Part shown: positions 46,544 to 58,217 of the stretch, piece by piece
Numbering within the stretch: the first letter of the stretch is position 1
Layout: the number at the start of each line of letters is the position of its first letter
From: Pseudoscleropodium purum
Lineage: Eukaryota; Streptophyta; Bryopsida; Hypnales; Brachytheciaceae
DNA length: 64,000 nt
Assembly (NCBI GenBank): GCA_963969395.1
Contig: OZ017799.1
Coordinates: forward strand, 10,480,501 to 10,544,500
Direction of reading: 5' to 3'
Program-made: the position numbers and the translations under genes
The notes under the pieces: generated by a model
What the model was told of the DNA's origin: nothing
Seen by the model: the letters and a program-made list of their open reading frames with translations, nothing else
Databases searched by the model: none

Positions 46544-47756
46544 ATAGAGAGTTGCTAAAATGATATTTCCACATCAAAATCTGATAAGTCCACATTACCT
46601 TGCACCAATCATTAAATGCCATGTGGCATTATAAAAAAATAAAAAAATAAAAATTTATGTCAAACCTAACCTTCATGTAGGATATGACAAAGTTATAATG
46701 GTCTTGCATCAATCAATCAATCAAAATGCATCACTACTGAATTTTTGCAAAAGAGTTTCTTTTTTGAGTTTTTTTGGCACCACAATGTGAAGAAGAAGCT
46801 ATGTTTTTTGTTATAACTTTATTCCTAATTTAAGAATATTATAGAAAATGTATAGATGAGATGTAGTTGTGAGAATTGAAGCACTTATAGCTTTTGAAGT
46901 AGAATTTTAAAGCAACTATGGATTTTCTAATTTTCTTAAACACTTTTAGTGGAATTTTTTTTTAATTTCAAATGCACTGGTGCAAGCCCCTTGAAGAATT
47001 TCTTGTAAATGTTTTTTCATTAGATGAAAAAATGACATGTATACTTGTTTTAAAACTGATTTTGGGTTTTTCCAGTCTTTCTAGTGTGTCAATTATCCCC
47101 TTAAAAAAAAAAGACACAACTAAAATGCTTTTGGATTGCAACAAAAAAAAAGTGCTTAAATAAATGTTGGAAATGTGTTGGATTTGATTATTAATAGTGA
47201 CTCATCATATTAATACCTTAAATTAGGCTATTTGTTTAATTTGTTTGTTACATTGAGATCTCTTGGACCGTGCATTCCCCAGTTGCGTTCTTAGTACCAT
47301 TGGAAAGCCCTCAACAAAGTTGGGTGCACAAGCTTTGTTTTATAATATTTGAACCAATGGCATAAATGTTATTGAATTTCAAAAAAATTATCAATTAAAA
47401 ATAAAAAATTTACTTTTACTTTTATTTTGAATGTGGCAACGGCACAAGACACATTAGTATAAACTAAGCTTACATCCTTTACCCGTCATCATTTGATGAT
47501 GTGAATTGCATCTAAGAATAGAGCAAGGCACATTAATTAACTTAGCCTCTAAAGCCACTAGAATCCATCTTGCCCTCCCTCCTCCCATGCCATCGATTAT
47601 AATTTTACAAAAAAAACAGTTGCCATTCATGTGATCAGTGCCGCATAGCTCAGAGACAATCTTGGCTATCTACAAATATAATTAGAGTTTAGGATTTGTT
47701 TCTCTCATTTTTGCACATGCTTCGGCATATGGGGATTAAATCGAAGTTGTAGGTTG
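46544..47756. other. AT-rich spacer, no gene
   Basis: The 63-codon ORF near 46972 has no recognisable content. A somewhat GC-richer patch at 47540-47600 is unassigned. Confidence 0.4.
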
Positions 47757-48022
47757 CAAATTGAAAGAAAATCTAATTTGTTAATAGCTCTAAGATGGAA
47801 TTGAAAATCACTAATTTCAATGGTGAGATTGTTCTAGCAAGACATTTCAAAAAAATAATTTGAATTTCTTTAAAATTGAAGTTAGAAATGAATCTTACAA
47901 GCTATTCTTTCAAAAAGATCCTTTGATTGCTTTTAAAAAAAGATTGTCCATAATTTTCACAAAACAAATCCAAATGGAATAAATCAAAGCTTCTCATGTA
48001 TATAAAAATATTACCTATACAA

Positions 48023-48059
<37 letters not shown>

Positions 48060-48295
48060 TTCCTTTAAATTTATATGAAGGCTTTTTCATGTCTGTTGGA
48101 CTTGAAATGGACTTTTAGGGTCATAACTTTTTCTCCTCGACTCCAATTGAAATAAAAATTATGTTTCAAAAAAGCTAATGTGTTTTTCTACCTTCCTTAA
48201 AAAAAATTCAGAAATCATGACAAACATTGAGACTATAGGAACCTACCCAAAATCCATTTTATTTACCAAGGAGACAATAGAATTTTAGAAATTAA
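47757..48295 (+). mobile_element. 5'-truncated B-family element
   Basis: It contains TTAATAGCTCTAAGATGGAA, CAATGGTGAGATTGTTCTAG and a right end AATTTTAGAAATTAA resembling the B terminus (TTAA at 48292-48295). The left third is missing. A trinucleotide repeat has grown inside it. Confidence 0.7.
48023..48057 (+). repeat. (AAT)n microsatellite
   Basis: About eleven uninterrupted AAT units (35 bp) lie inside a B-family fragment. Confidence 0.95.
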
Positions 48296-48507
48296 ACCAT
48301 CTCAAAATATCTCCTTCGTTCAAAATAATTTGTGCCAAATAAAAATTTTCATTTATTTTTATCCTTTAAATGTAAATCTTTCCTTGATTTGGATTTGTTT
48401 CCTTCTTGAATTGAAGCTTATCTTCCACCATCTTACTCATTGACTAAGAAGGTTTTATTAGAACAAAAAACCTTTGATATTTGTAAAAAATATCAAGTCA
48501 ACAAACA

Positions 48508-49118
48508 ATATCCCCCCCTAAATGCCTCACGCACCAAAATTGATGTTTTCAATAGTTTATATTTTTGAAAAGTTCTTTTTGAAGTTTAGTTTTAGCATCA
48601 AAAATCCAATTCAGAAAATGATTGCTCCTTGATTTTTCTATTCAAGATTTTGTACAAGGTTGTCTTTTGCAATCTTGACTTTTCTTAGTGTTGGGGGCTC
48701 TTGGAAATGAGCCTCATGTATACTAAATTATGGAGAAAAAATCACATTTGAAATTCAATTAATATGATTATAGTAGAGTAATTTTAAAAAATTGTAAAAT
48801 GATCGGAGTTATACTAATTAGGCTCTTTTTAACCTCATAAGGTTTTAGGTGACCAAATTTTTAGATTTGACATGTGAAAAGAAGGTTGAAAGATTTGAAA
48901 TTGCTTTTACAATTTTAACACTATTGTGATCAAGCATTATAATCTTTCAATCTACATGTGATATTATTGTATTTTCTTTTCCTATGCCATCTTTAATATG
49001 CATAAGGTTATAATTCCAAAAAAATTGATACAACCTATCTAAATTGTGTTGGGATTTTTGTTCAATTTAGAGCAAGTTCATAGAAGTTCAAAAAAAGCCT
49101 TGGACATTTAAGGATTAA
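48508..49118 (-). mobile_element. A-family TTAA element, reverse orientation
   Basis: The left end CCCCCCTAAATG and the right end CCTTGGACATTTAAGGATTAA are degenerate A termini. The interior matches 7184-7829 in reverse and 58218-58881 in the same orientation, for example TTTCTATTCAAGATTTTGT and CTCTTGGAAATGAGCCTCA. With the flank that follows, it belongs to a duplicated segment. Confidence 0.8.
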
Positions 49119-50075
49119 TGAATCAAGAGACATGGGCATCTTAATAATTTTTAATCAAATTTAATAGTAACTAGTTCTACAAAATCCTTCTAATAGAAGT
49201 ATTTTTTTAATTCATTCGATTAAAGCACTTCTTTAGATTTTAATTAGTGCCATGACATGTTTTTTGGCATAATTGAGCTATCTTGGATTTGTAAAGATAC
49301 CTCACTTGTATAGCAAAATAATCATTGAATCTACCACACTATTCAAATTAAATGAGAAGTAAATGTAATCAATTTCATTTTATTGATTATATTTTCCAAA
49401 AGTTGGTTTAAAATTAGAAAAAATTAAAAAATATATAAATTTGTTAGAAATCAAAACATGAGTCAATTCACCTCTAAGCGTTCAAGCAACCATTTCTTGG
49501 TCATTCCCAAACATCATGCATCTTTTTGGGGCGAAAAATAACTTTTTCCTATTTTTTTTAAGATTAGGTTCTCTTGCAATACATCTATTTAAAACTAAGA
49601 TTACTATGGTCAAACAAAAATGATAAGAAAAATAGCCCAAAGTATAAAAATTTGCCTAGTGTTGAAAAATTTACAATTTGGAGAAAGTATTGATGTCTTT
49701 ATTAGTAGATCTTATGCATTTTTTCAAAATCAAAAGAATCCATAGTTTTGATCAATCAAAACAGTATTCAAATGCTAAAGTGAAAATTTTTATTTTTAGT
49801 GAATTTTTGAAGTTATATCTTCTAAATTCATTTGAATTTTGAACAGAATTGAACAATAGTTTTATCATTTTGACTATATAAATAATTTCTAATTTTTGTG
49901 CTTTACGTTATCTTTGATAATGTAAACTAAAAAAAAATTATAAAAGTTATATATTTTAATAAATTTGTGTGTCATCCAAATTCTTTGGGCTTTTGGGGTT
50001 AAAAACAAATGCAATTATAAAACAATACAATTAGTCAAAACTACAGGAAAGTGGTGGTAAACTACTTAGCTGAGC
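49119..50075 (+). repeat. Duplicated segment, copy 1 (empty TTAA site at 49220-49223)
   Basis: It aligns with 58882-59001 plus 59922-60740: GAGCTATCTTGGATTTG, CACTTGTATAGCAAAATA, ATCTACCACACTATTCAAAT, GGTCATTCCCAAACATCATG and others. Where the other copy carries a B element, this copy reads ATTCGATTAAAGCACTTC. Confidence 0.85.
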
Positions 50076-51239
50076 CCAATTTAATCATTAAAGCAAAATT
50101 ATTAAAAATAAAATAAAATAGGTAAATCACTTTCATCTTTTCAATTTATATGAAGGTTTGTGATCAAGACTAGATTTATCACTTAATCATTCAAAAGCAT
50201 TATTAATGATTTAATGCTTATAAAGTTGTAATGTTTACAACTTTTGTTGTTATCAAATTTATATTCAACCTCTATTGCCCACTTTTGATGCTCCTTCTAT
50301 TTTAGACTTTATAAATGTCATCCCTATGATAGTATTATGATGTATTGCAATTTTTCATTTATATATTTCATAGTGAGACATCCTAAATCACTACACCTAT
50401 TATCATGTGCTTGCTTACAAATACTATCTATTATAATTATATCTCAATTTTTGAAAATCTATTTGCTCATTTTTGGGATATAAAATCGCACATCGGCATA
50501 TTCATTTGTTGTTCATTCAAACTATAGATCTTTACATCTAATTTTAAGATCATAGGTTTCCAATAAAATTACAACCCTTAAATTGAAAAAAAAATGGAAG
50601 CTCACAGACTCACATGTTCACAAGCTCATAGACTCACACTTACAAGCTCACATACTAGCATCCCTGATTGTAGGTGGGCTAACATTCTAAAGATGTTTGA
50701 TGAGATTTTTGGCAAAGAACCCAGTGTAAAGGCTACACATGGGTTGAAAGTTCATTGTTTGCACAAGTACTATGAAGAAGGGAAAATTTTTTATAATGAA
50801 TTTTTTGTTCATATGGGACCAGAGAAAAGATTAGAAAAATAGATTTTTTTTTCTTTTGATTATTTCAATTTTTTTACTATTTTCTAAAAATCAAATTCAA
50901 AAGTATCTATTTTCTTACGTTTTTCTAGGCCTCTTTTATTGGGTATAATTTTTAGAGATAAATTTTTTTAGACTTGAATTTTTTCACATATATTATTTTT
51001 GATGCTTTACAAATTATCCTTATTTTATTTTATTTTTAAAATTTTTATTCCAAAAGTCATGAAACTCTAGTAATAAAGCAATTTTGAGGCAAAACCGGCA
51101 AGTGTTTCTTGCAACTACCCATCACGTAGGTGTCTATAGAAGGTTATCAATATGACCTTATGTTGTTTGCTTTGAATGAATTCTAGTTTATAAAAGGTGC
51201 TTCAATGGTTGTAAAATAATCAATTTCAAGATGAATGGT
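50076..51239. other. AT-rich spacer, no confident gene
   Basis: An 82-codon ORF at 50594-50842 starts in a CTCACA/GCTCA repeat and then reads NILKMFDEIFGKEPSVKA and a charged tail. It has no recognised domain and a spurious-looking start. It could be a decayed fragment. Confidence 0.35.
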
Positions 51240-51599
51240 TTCAGATGTTTTCAAGGCACTTCAAATATGCACCTCTTGAACACTTTGAAGTTTCTTCAAG
51301 TCTTGACTCTAAAAACTGACTTAAAAATACAAAATCTCTCCAAATTCTTTTTGAAAATTTTTTTATTCTAACATTTGAGTCATTTTTTTACATAGCAAAA
51401 ACAAAAAACAATTGTGATACACATCAATCATTTAATTGCAAAAGCTTTAAACATGCTTTTTTGAGAACAAAGCATTTTTGACTAGCTCACTACAACTATG
51501 AACAAAATTTTTGTTTTCTTTCTTTGAAATTTTCTCACAACATTAACCCATAGAATAGCTTAAAGGCACAACAATTTTTATAACTTTTGACTACAAGGT

Positions 51600-52190
51600 T
51601 CAAAAATTATTGTATGATATGTTATTTTCAATGAAGTGGAGGCAGCTCAAAACTTCTTTAAAATCATTTTTGTAAGAAATAATAATTTGAAATTGTTTTT
51701 TTAGATTTATATCTTGCAATTTCTTTTTTTAATTATTCCATTTTGATTAATCAAATGAATGTCATGAGGAGTTTTAGATTAAGGGTAGTTATGGAATCTC
51801 TATTTTAAAATAAACTTTGAGTTCTTTATTTAACTCAATTTTTAATATTTTTGAAAAAAAAATAAAAACATTGGGTGTATGTTGTTTATTACAACATTAC
51901 AACCATAGGGATTGGCATTTTTCAATTCCATAATTAAATTCTTAACAATTAAATGTTTTGAATCATTTTTTTGTTTCTTTCTATTTATTATTTTTTTCCT
52001 ATATGTTGTACAATTGCAAATGATTTGAAAATTTTCAAGCATGTAGCAAATTTGGACATTTTTCATACACATATTACCTTATGAATGGCAGCTAGCCGTT
52101 TTTTGGCAAGGCCAAAAAATTGAATTTTGTCCATTCAAATGCTAAATAACATCTTGCAATCTACATAGTGGAAATTAAAAAAAAAAAATT
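51600..52190 (-). mobile_element. B-family fragment, reverse orientation
   Basis: The reverse complement matches 59140-59780, including CTACTATGTAGATTGCAAGA-like text, GGCCTTGCGAAAAA-like text, the CTACAACATATAAGAAAAA stretch and GTTGTAATAAACAA. Both termini are lost. It abuts an A-family fragment. Confidence 0.75.
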
Positions 52191-52204
52191 CCACATCTTC
52201 TCAA

Positions 52205-52288
52205 ACCAATTTCTTATAGAAATCTATTCTAAATTGAACAAAAAGACAACATTTTGATAAGTTGTATCAATATTTTTTGAATTGTACC
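52205..52288 (+). mobile_element. A-family fragment
   Basis: AGAAATCTATTCTAAATTGA followed by ACAAAAAGACAACATTTTG and ATAAGTTGTATCAA matches positions 40-120 of the A element. Confidence 0.75.
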
Positions 52289-54215
52289 TTGATGGACGGA
52301 GTTATTTTGGCACTTCAGTTGTTCTAGCTTAGTAGATCTTTTTCCGTCGATTGCCTGTCCAGTGGGCTCCTTGCTTCGTTGCTTGTGCTGTGCTAAGTTA
52401 CCATGTCGTCTAGGCTCTTGCAAGATGCACCTCACGTAACGTAAGTTACTGCATCTGCGTTCTTCTGCAACAGTTCTCAATTGCAGAAAATGACGTGAGT
52501 AGAGGTTTAGGGTTTTCTGGGTACATTTCTGAAGTGGCTGTGTTGTGGTGTTGAAGGAATTGGTCTAACCGGTAGTCGAAAGAGAGCAGGAGTGACAGAT
52601 TCTTGACACATGGGCCTCAGTCTGTTTCATCTGCTTCCCTGTGTTGTGGTGTTCGTGTGGATCTTGTTGGTGTGTTTGATTTATGGTCTCTTGTTGGGAT
52701 TCATGTACTGATTGATCTGGAACCCATTGATGATGTGTCTTACTTAGACAGAAAGAAGGGTGGCCGTCCCTGTGGCTGGTTGGCATGCACTTGATCTCCA
52801 TTACATCAGTCTCTCTTCTAGGGTTTACAGTCTTAATTATTTGGACTGATTCTTAGAGAGAGATGCGAGTGCTCATTCCCAGGAGCTTCTCTGGGGTGGT
52901 TGTTGTGTGTTGGCCATTCGCTGGGCTTTCACGCCACATGTGGACAATGTGTCCTTGTTGAGGGTTCCAAACATCACTTGTGAGCCGTTCATTTGAGAGG
53001 AGGATGTATTGAGAGTTTTTATTACAGCAAGGCGATGGAAGCGTTCGTTTTCGTATAGCACATCAAGAGCATTTTGCTTTTGGGTTTGGTCTCCATTTTC
53101 TGCGTGCAGATGAATCTTTGCAATGCTTTACGTCAGATACATCCGCATCTGAGGTCCTGTGAGTATCGTGGATCTCAGTTGTGGAGTACTTGATGGAAAG
53201 TGTTGAGCTTGGAAGAGTTTCACATGCCTTTGCAATCAACCAGTTTGTTGTCCAGGCTAACCCTGGCAGGACTCGTGCCGTAGCTTGCAATTGGGGGGCT
53301 CCAGCTAGTTTGCAGCCGTTCCGGAGGAGGGGGCAGCTGGTAAACACGAGCTCCACATTACATTATCTTTGTACTTGAGGTAAGCTACCATCGAGCCTTT
53401 CTTTTTTTTAAGCCGATCGTCCCTGTTTGTTCGATCTACTTCTCAGTTTGTTGCCTTTCACAAATGATTCGAAGTGGCTACCGGTCTCTGAATATAGGGG
53501 GTGCAGTATGTGTATCCTTCGACACTTTCATAATTTATCTGAATGAATGGTTATCCGTTACGCTTTGATAAGTGTCTAATATTCACTTCATTCCACAACC
53601 ATGTAAGGTCAGTTTTTATAGTAAACTCTGTCTGTTGTACGTAGCGCAGCTAGGCTTTCTAAACTGCCTCTGGGTTTGGGTTCTACCGGACGGATGTGAG
53701 TGATGTCATTTTTTGAATCCGATCGTCCCTGATTCTTCGATCGGAGCGTGGGCTGTGCGGTAATTCGTTTTAATTGGCACTTTAGGATGTTTGTTCAATT
53801 CGCACCTATGCATGCAGGCCAGGATCGGAGCAGTGCTCTGCGTCCCTCCGTCGATTGTCGCTGATCTACTTGAATTAGTTCAATGTCAGTTGTTTGTTTT
53901 TAGGGTTTCGTTTTGCCCTCGTCCTGCAGCACTATGTTTCCGAAGTCTTCATTCTATTACGTATCCAGTACCCGAAAAAAAGTATCCGTGAAACTCTCAC
54001 AGACACTCGCAGACAGAAAATTGCGTATGCTTTCTCGGAACTTGTGCAGTGCAGTTCAGGTAGCGTCACATGCAATAATGCAGTGGTTGAGATAGATGTC
54101 AAAAGACATAGTCAAGTAAATAAATTATCACATGTAATAACATAATCTTATTACATTAGATGGCCTCTCCCCATAGGCACATTTAAACATTGTATTCTCT
54201 CTCCTTGGTACTATT
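52289..54215. other. Higher-GC block without a recognisable gene
   Basis: Composition is clearly less AT-biased than the flanks and repeats are few. There is a near-repeat CCGATCGTCCCTG plus TTCGATC at about 53413 and 53718. Donor-like GAGGTAAGCTACC lies at 53378, and TAGGGTTTTCTGGG at 52508 is typical of plant leaders. ORFs of 60-97 codons on both strands lack recognisable domains. It could be a non-coding transcript, a long leader, or a decayed gene. Confidence 0.4.
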
Positions 54216-54689
54216 TTAGCCACGGCGGGGAGGTGACACAACGCAACAAACATTCAAGTCGACTATTTGGTTGCCCAACATGCAATTGACAGGTACAGAA
54301 ATGATTGCTGGGGGAGCTAGGACTGGGATAAGGCTATTGCAACAAGGATCCGCCACCCTTCTATCAATAGGTATGTCTTCGCAGCAAATGCCTCTGTCTG
54401 GTGCCATGCAGCAAGTGGACACAGCTGGAGTGTTCCTGCAGCAAGGATCTGCTCGCCTCCTATCACTTGGTATGTCGTTGCAGCACGTTTGTATGTTCTG
54501 TGCTCGGCAACAAGTTGCCATGTTGCTGTTGCCGCAGCACGGTTCGAACGCATCTCCATTCCTGCAACAAGATTGGAACTCTTCACGATTGTTGATCCCG
54601 CAACACCCTCCCCGTGGTTGCGCTTGGACCATACAGATGGTCCAACAAACCAACATCACCAAGACAACTTTGAGACAAGGTATTATCAT
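54216..54689 (-). CDS. Secreted CC-repeat cysteine-rich protein, family not recognised (157 aa)
   Basis: It is a single exon, ATG at 54689 and TAA at 54218-54216. Residues 1-23 form a signal peptide ending CMVQA. The mature part has 21 Cys, twenty of them in ten adjacent pairs (29-30, 41-42, 51-52, 60-61, 69-70, 83-84, 93-94, 102-103, 116-117, 148-149). An internal duplication reads CCNDIPSDRRRADPCC (69-84) and CCEDIPIDRRVADPCC (102-117). A hydrophobic stretch LAPPAIISVPV precedes the last Cys residues. A TATA box lies 58 bp upstream. The antisense frame is also open, a side effect of the TGC/GCA repeats. The pairs suggest a disulfide-rich extracellular protein; no known class fits the spacing, so function is unknown. 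Confidence 0.75.
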   Translation of the reverse strand: MIIPCLKVVLVMLVCWTICMVQAQPRGGCCGINNREEFQSCCRNGDAFEPCCGNSNMATCCRAQNIQTCCNDIPSDRRRADPCCRNTPAVSTCCMAPDRGICCEDIPIDRRVADPCCNSLIPVLAPPAIISVPVNCMLGNQIVDLNVCCVVSPPRRG

Positions 54690-54746
54690 TTTTGAAAATC
54701 TAAATTTGATGCTTTGTCAATGATTTTGATTGCTTCTATGGAGTTG

Positions 54747-54754
54747 CTTTTATA
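54747..54754 (-). promoter_or_regulatory. TATA box of the CC-repeat gene
   Basis: On the minus strand CCTATAAAAGCAAC lies 58 bp before the ATG, implying a leader of about 30 nt. It supports the minus-strand reading of the gene. Confidence 0.7.
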
Positions 54755-54778
54755 GGTTTTTGTTAATATAAAAATGCA

Positions 54779-54819
54779 AGCATGATTCACCTACCTTTGT
54801 AGGGTAGGTAATTCATGCT
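54779..54819. repeat. Hairpin just upstream of the CC-repeat gene TATA box
   Basis: AGCATGATTCACCTACC and GGTAGGTAATTCATGCT are inverted around a 7-base loop, with two mismatched positions. It begins 25 bp upstream of the TATA box. It could be a binding-site dyad or a relic of a small element. Confidence 0.65.
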
Positions 54820-55777
54820 CACATGAATTTTAGTGAGTTTTTGGTTGATGAGAGAATTGGTGTCATTGGACTTAGGTGGGGTAGGTAAGATGTGTTACAC
54901 GTCTTTTCATTGAAACCTTTAATAGGAATGTTACGGTTGGACATTGGATTTGTGTGAGTAGGATGTGATCAAGCAATTTATTGATTTCCATTCGTTTCAG
55001 AAATAATGTCGAGGATGTTATCATAAACATGACTGCCATGTGGAATTGTAGCAAATGAATGTCGTTCAAGCTATGTGGTAGAGGAGGTGTCAACAAATTC
55101 TATCCATATCAGATTGGACGGGACTCAAATGCTCCCATCTTTGCATTTGAAAACATTCATTCATTGTGGTTGGCATTTCCATGACGTGGCTAGAAGAATG
55201 AATAGATCACATGGAGATTTATGCCTTAGGCAATTTTGTTTCAGTTGGATGTATGATTTGTGTGTTGTAGCACATTCATCTAGCTGTTGGGATGTAAGTG
55301 TAAGGAGAAGTTGACTGTAGTTGTAAGCGAATAAATTGTGTTTAGGGTTAAGTGTACAGCTTTGCTTCGCATCGATTTGCTTCAATTGTCCCAGAGCATT
55401 ACCAGGAATGTTAAGGTTAACCAATGTGGACATCAATTTAGGCATTCCACCGAACTACTTGAATTGGTTTTTAATTAAAGACTGCTGACATATTGAGGAT
55501 TTGGCACAGGTACTTGAAATATTGATCCGCTTTCTGCAATCTCCTCCACATTCTCGTCCACTCTTCTTTTCGACTCTCACACCTTTGAGCAGATCGATTG
55601 ATCAAGAATTTCAATTCCCCCGGAATTTCCTTTTCAGGGCATCACTGAATTTCACAGAGAAGCAGACTGATCGCCTTGAAATGGCAATGAATTCAATGTC
55701 GCCACGCACTGAAGATGACTGGAATGCTATGGTCGGCGATGGAATTGAACAATCGAGTCAAAGAGGGTGCGGCACGA
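54820..55777. other. Spacer and leader-like sequence before the 100-bp array
   Basis: Overlapping ORFs of 74-123 codons occur on both strands. The plus-strand frame from about 55501 reads RPLFFSTLTPLSRS and LNFTEKQTDRLEMAMNSMSP and then enters the tandem array. It may be the 5' part of a small gene, but it is not recognised. Confidence 0.35.
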
Positions 55778-56165
55778 GCCCAATTCATACAAACCGTGGA
55801 AGAACTACAAGAGATTTGGATGCGATCAAATTGCAACAATTGTCACCAAATTCGAAGGATTCATGCACCTGAAATCAACCCAATTCGTACAAAACTTGGA
55901 AGAACTACAAGAGATTTGGATGCGATCAAATTGCAACAATTGTCACCAAATTCGAAGGATTCATGCACCTGAAATCAACCCAATTCGTACAAAACTTGGA
56001 AGAACTACAAGAGATTTGGATGCGATCAAATTGCAACAATTGTCACTAAATTCGAAGGATTCATGCACCTGAAATCAGCCCAATTCGTACAAAACTTGGA
56101 AGAACTACAAGAGATTTGGATGCGATCAGATTGCACCAATTGTCACCAAATTCGAAGGATTCTCC
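55778..56165 (+). repeat. Four tandem 100-bp repeats
   Basis: AGAACTACAAGAGATTTGGA occurs at 55801, 55901, 56001 and 56101, exactly 100 bp apart. The middle units are almost identical and the last is slightly short. Because 100 is not a multiple of three, a reading frame shifts phase in each unit. ORFs of 85-123 codons arise because all three phases of the unit are nearly free of stops. The array lies inside an otherwise unrecognised ORF, which may originally have had one unit. Confidence 0.95.
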
Positions 56166-58217
56166 TGAAATCCGTGAATTAAATATATCGACTCCACACG
56201 GGTTTGCATTCCCGACGATGCAGTTCAAGCATCCAGTGATGAAATCGGAGTCAATTGTGGTCGTCTCACATATTGCCATTTACGGATTGATAACTTACTG
56301 TAGACGGAACCCCGACGCTGTGTAGTCGACTCTGTTCGTAGCAATGTTGTGGGAGAACCGTTAGTTGGTTCATTTTTAGGAGATGGAATTGGGAAAAAAT
56401 CACGGTTGCAATTTGAAAACATTCGAAAAAATTAGTAAAAAAATCTATAGAATTTTTATATAGGTTTGCTTTATATTTCTTAAATCTTGAAATAAATCCA
56501 AGCTTTTCAAATATACTTGTCCCAAATTAAATTCAAAAGATTCGGCATTCCACAACTTAATGGACAACAACTAAAGTTAATTTGAACACCTTGAAGCAAA
56601 TGCCATGCTCCAAAGATCTACACAACAATTTGATCTCTACAAAGGGAATCAAAATGCAAATACTAACCAACCAAAGGTGATGAATTCAACACACAACTAC
56701 ACATCACTTGCTACTAATAAATGTCTTGTTGATAAATTTTTAAAGCTAAATTAGAGGGCGTCGTTGGAATTGAATACAAAAGACACCATTGGACTTTCTT
56801 GCACCAACACTATTCAAATAATGATTCAAAAAAGAAGCCTAAAATTTGTCAATTTCACTACATGCATGTTTTCAACATGCACTACTTCATAGATGATTTC
56901 CATTTTTTCACACTTAGTACAGTTGATTGGAAGCTATGCACAATAATGATGTGATCTCCTAAAAATAAGAGCAATTTTTGCATTAATCTAGACATTTTTA
57001 GGATACCCCAAATTTATTTGGGACACAAAGGATACTATAGTAGAGAAGTGCACCAAACAAAAATTGTAGGGAAATTGAGCAATATGATTAGAGGAAATTT
57101 TTCTTCCTCATTGTATCAGGTTTATACTTTATACTATAGGCAACATTCGCTAAATGAAGAATTTCAAGCATAGATGAAAAAGTGACAATCATGGCTACCT
57201 ATGTGGCAACACTTTTTTGATGTTGTATTGTTGAAATTATTTTCTTGAAGGCTAACCAATATACTTCAATTTGTTTTCTACATTTGTCATTAAATATGAT
57301 TCAAAAATTATTTTATTTGATCTTAAATGATGAAATCACATGTCTTTTGCAAGTCACAAATTTCCAAATTTCCTTGAAAAAATTTGAAATTATTATAAAT
57401 TGTGCAATTGCAAGGATATTGAAAGACAAATTAACATCAAATTTCTTGAAATGACTATATACAAATAGAATATAGTTTAACCTTTAAATTCTTTGCACCT
57501 AAAGTGTGGTTTGGGGGTTTGCGGTCTAAAACTATTATGGTTTGATTCTTTACTTATTCACATGATTAGCATAATTTTAGATCTTCATTTTCACTACAAA
57601 TTTGAAAACATGATTTGCATTTGCAAATGAGTTGGAATGCATTTTCTATAATCTTTTGAGTGATTTGGCCTCAAAAATTGAATAGAATTTGATGAATTCA
57701 AATGAATTTAATAGATCCTATTAGTCTAGTTCTACAAGCTTTCTATAGGGATTGAGGATCTCTCTACTACGACTTTGCTTATAATAGATGTAAAATTCAT
57801 GTCTACTATTTTAAGCAATGATTTTTAATCTTTTGACTTCTCTTAGCTAATTCGGGTTCTTGATTTCAAATAAGAGAATAAGGTTGTATTTGGAGGCATC
57901 ATATTAGGGGGCCTCAAAGCTAGATTTAAAAACCCCAAACCTTGAACACCCACTAACTGATTCAATAACCACTAACTTATAAAGTAGCCATGCCAATTCT
58001 AACTAAATGGTTTGGGATTTTTCCAAAGCACTTCAACACATGGACCTCTTGAATCCTTCGAGGTTTTTCAAGTCATAACATTGATAATTGATTGAAAATA
58101 CAGAAACTCTCCCAATTTTTTGAAGCAAAATTTATATTAATGATTTCCATTTGTTTGCATGACAAAAGTATCATACACATTAGATAGTTTGAATGCATAG
58201 TAATAGATGTTTCAGCC
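56166..58217. other. AT-rich spacer, no gene
   Basis: 56166-56330 continues the open frame after the array (STPHGFAFPTMQFKHPVMKS) and stops at 56323-56325. Beyond that the DNA is AT-rich. The stretch 58015-58200 resembles 51245-51440 (CTTCAA, CCTCTTGAA, TTCAAGTC words), an old dispersed copy. Confidence 0.4.

Noticed and set aside
54271..54723. 150-codon ORF antisense to the CC-repeat gene
   Set aside because: The opposite strand has a signal peptide, regular CC pairs and a properly placed TATA box. The antisense frame is open only because TGC repeats read as GCA.
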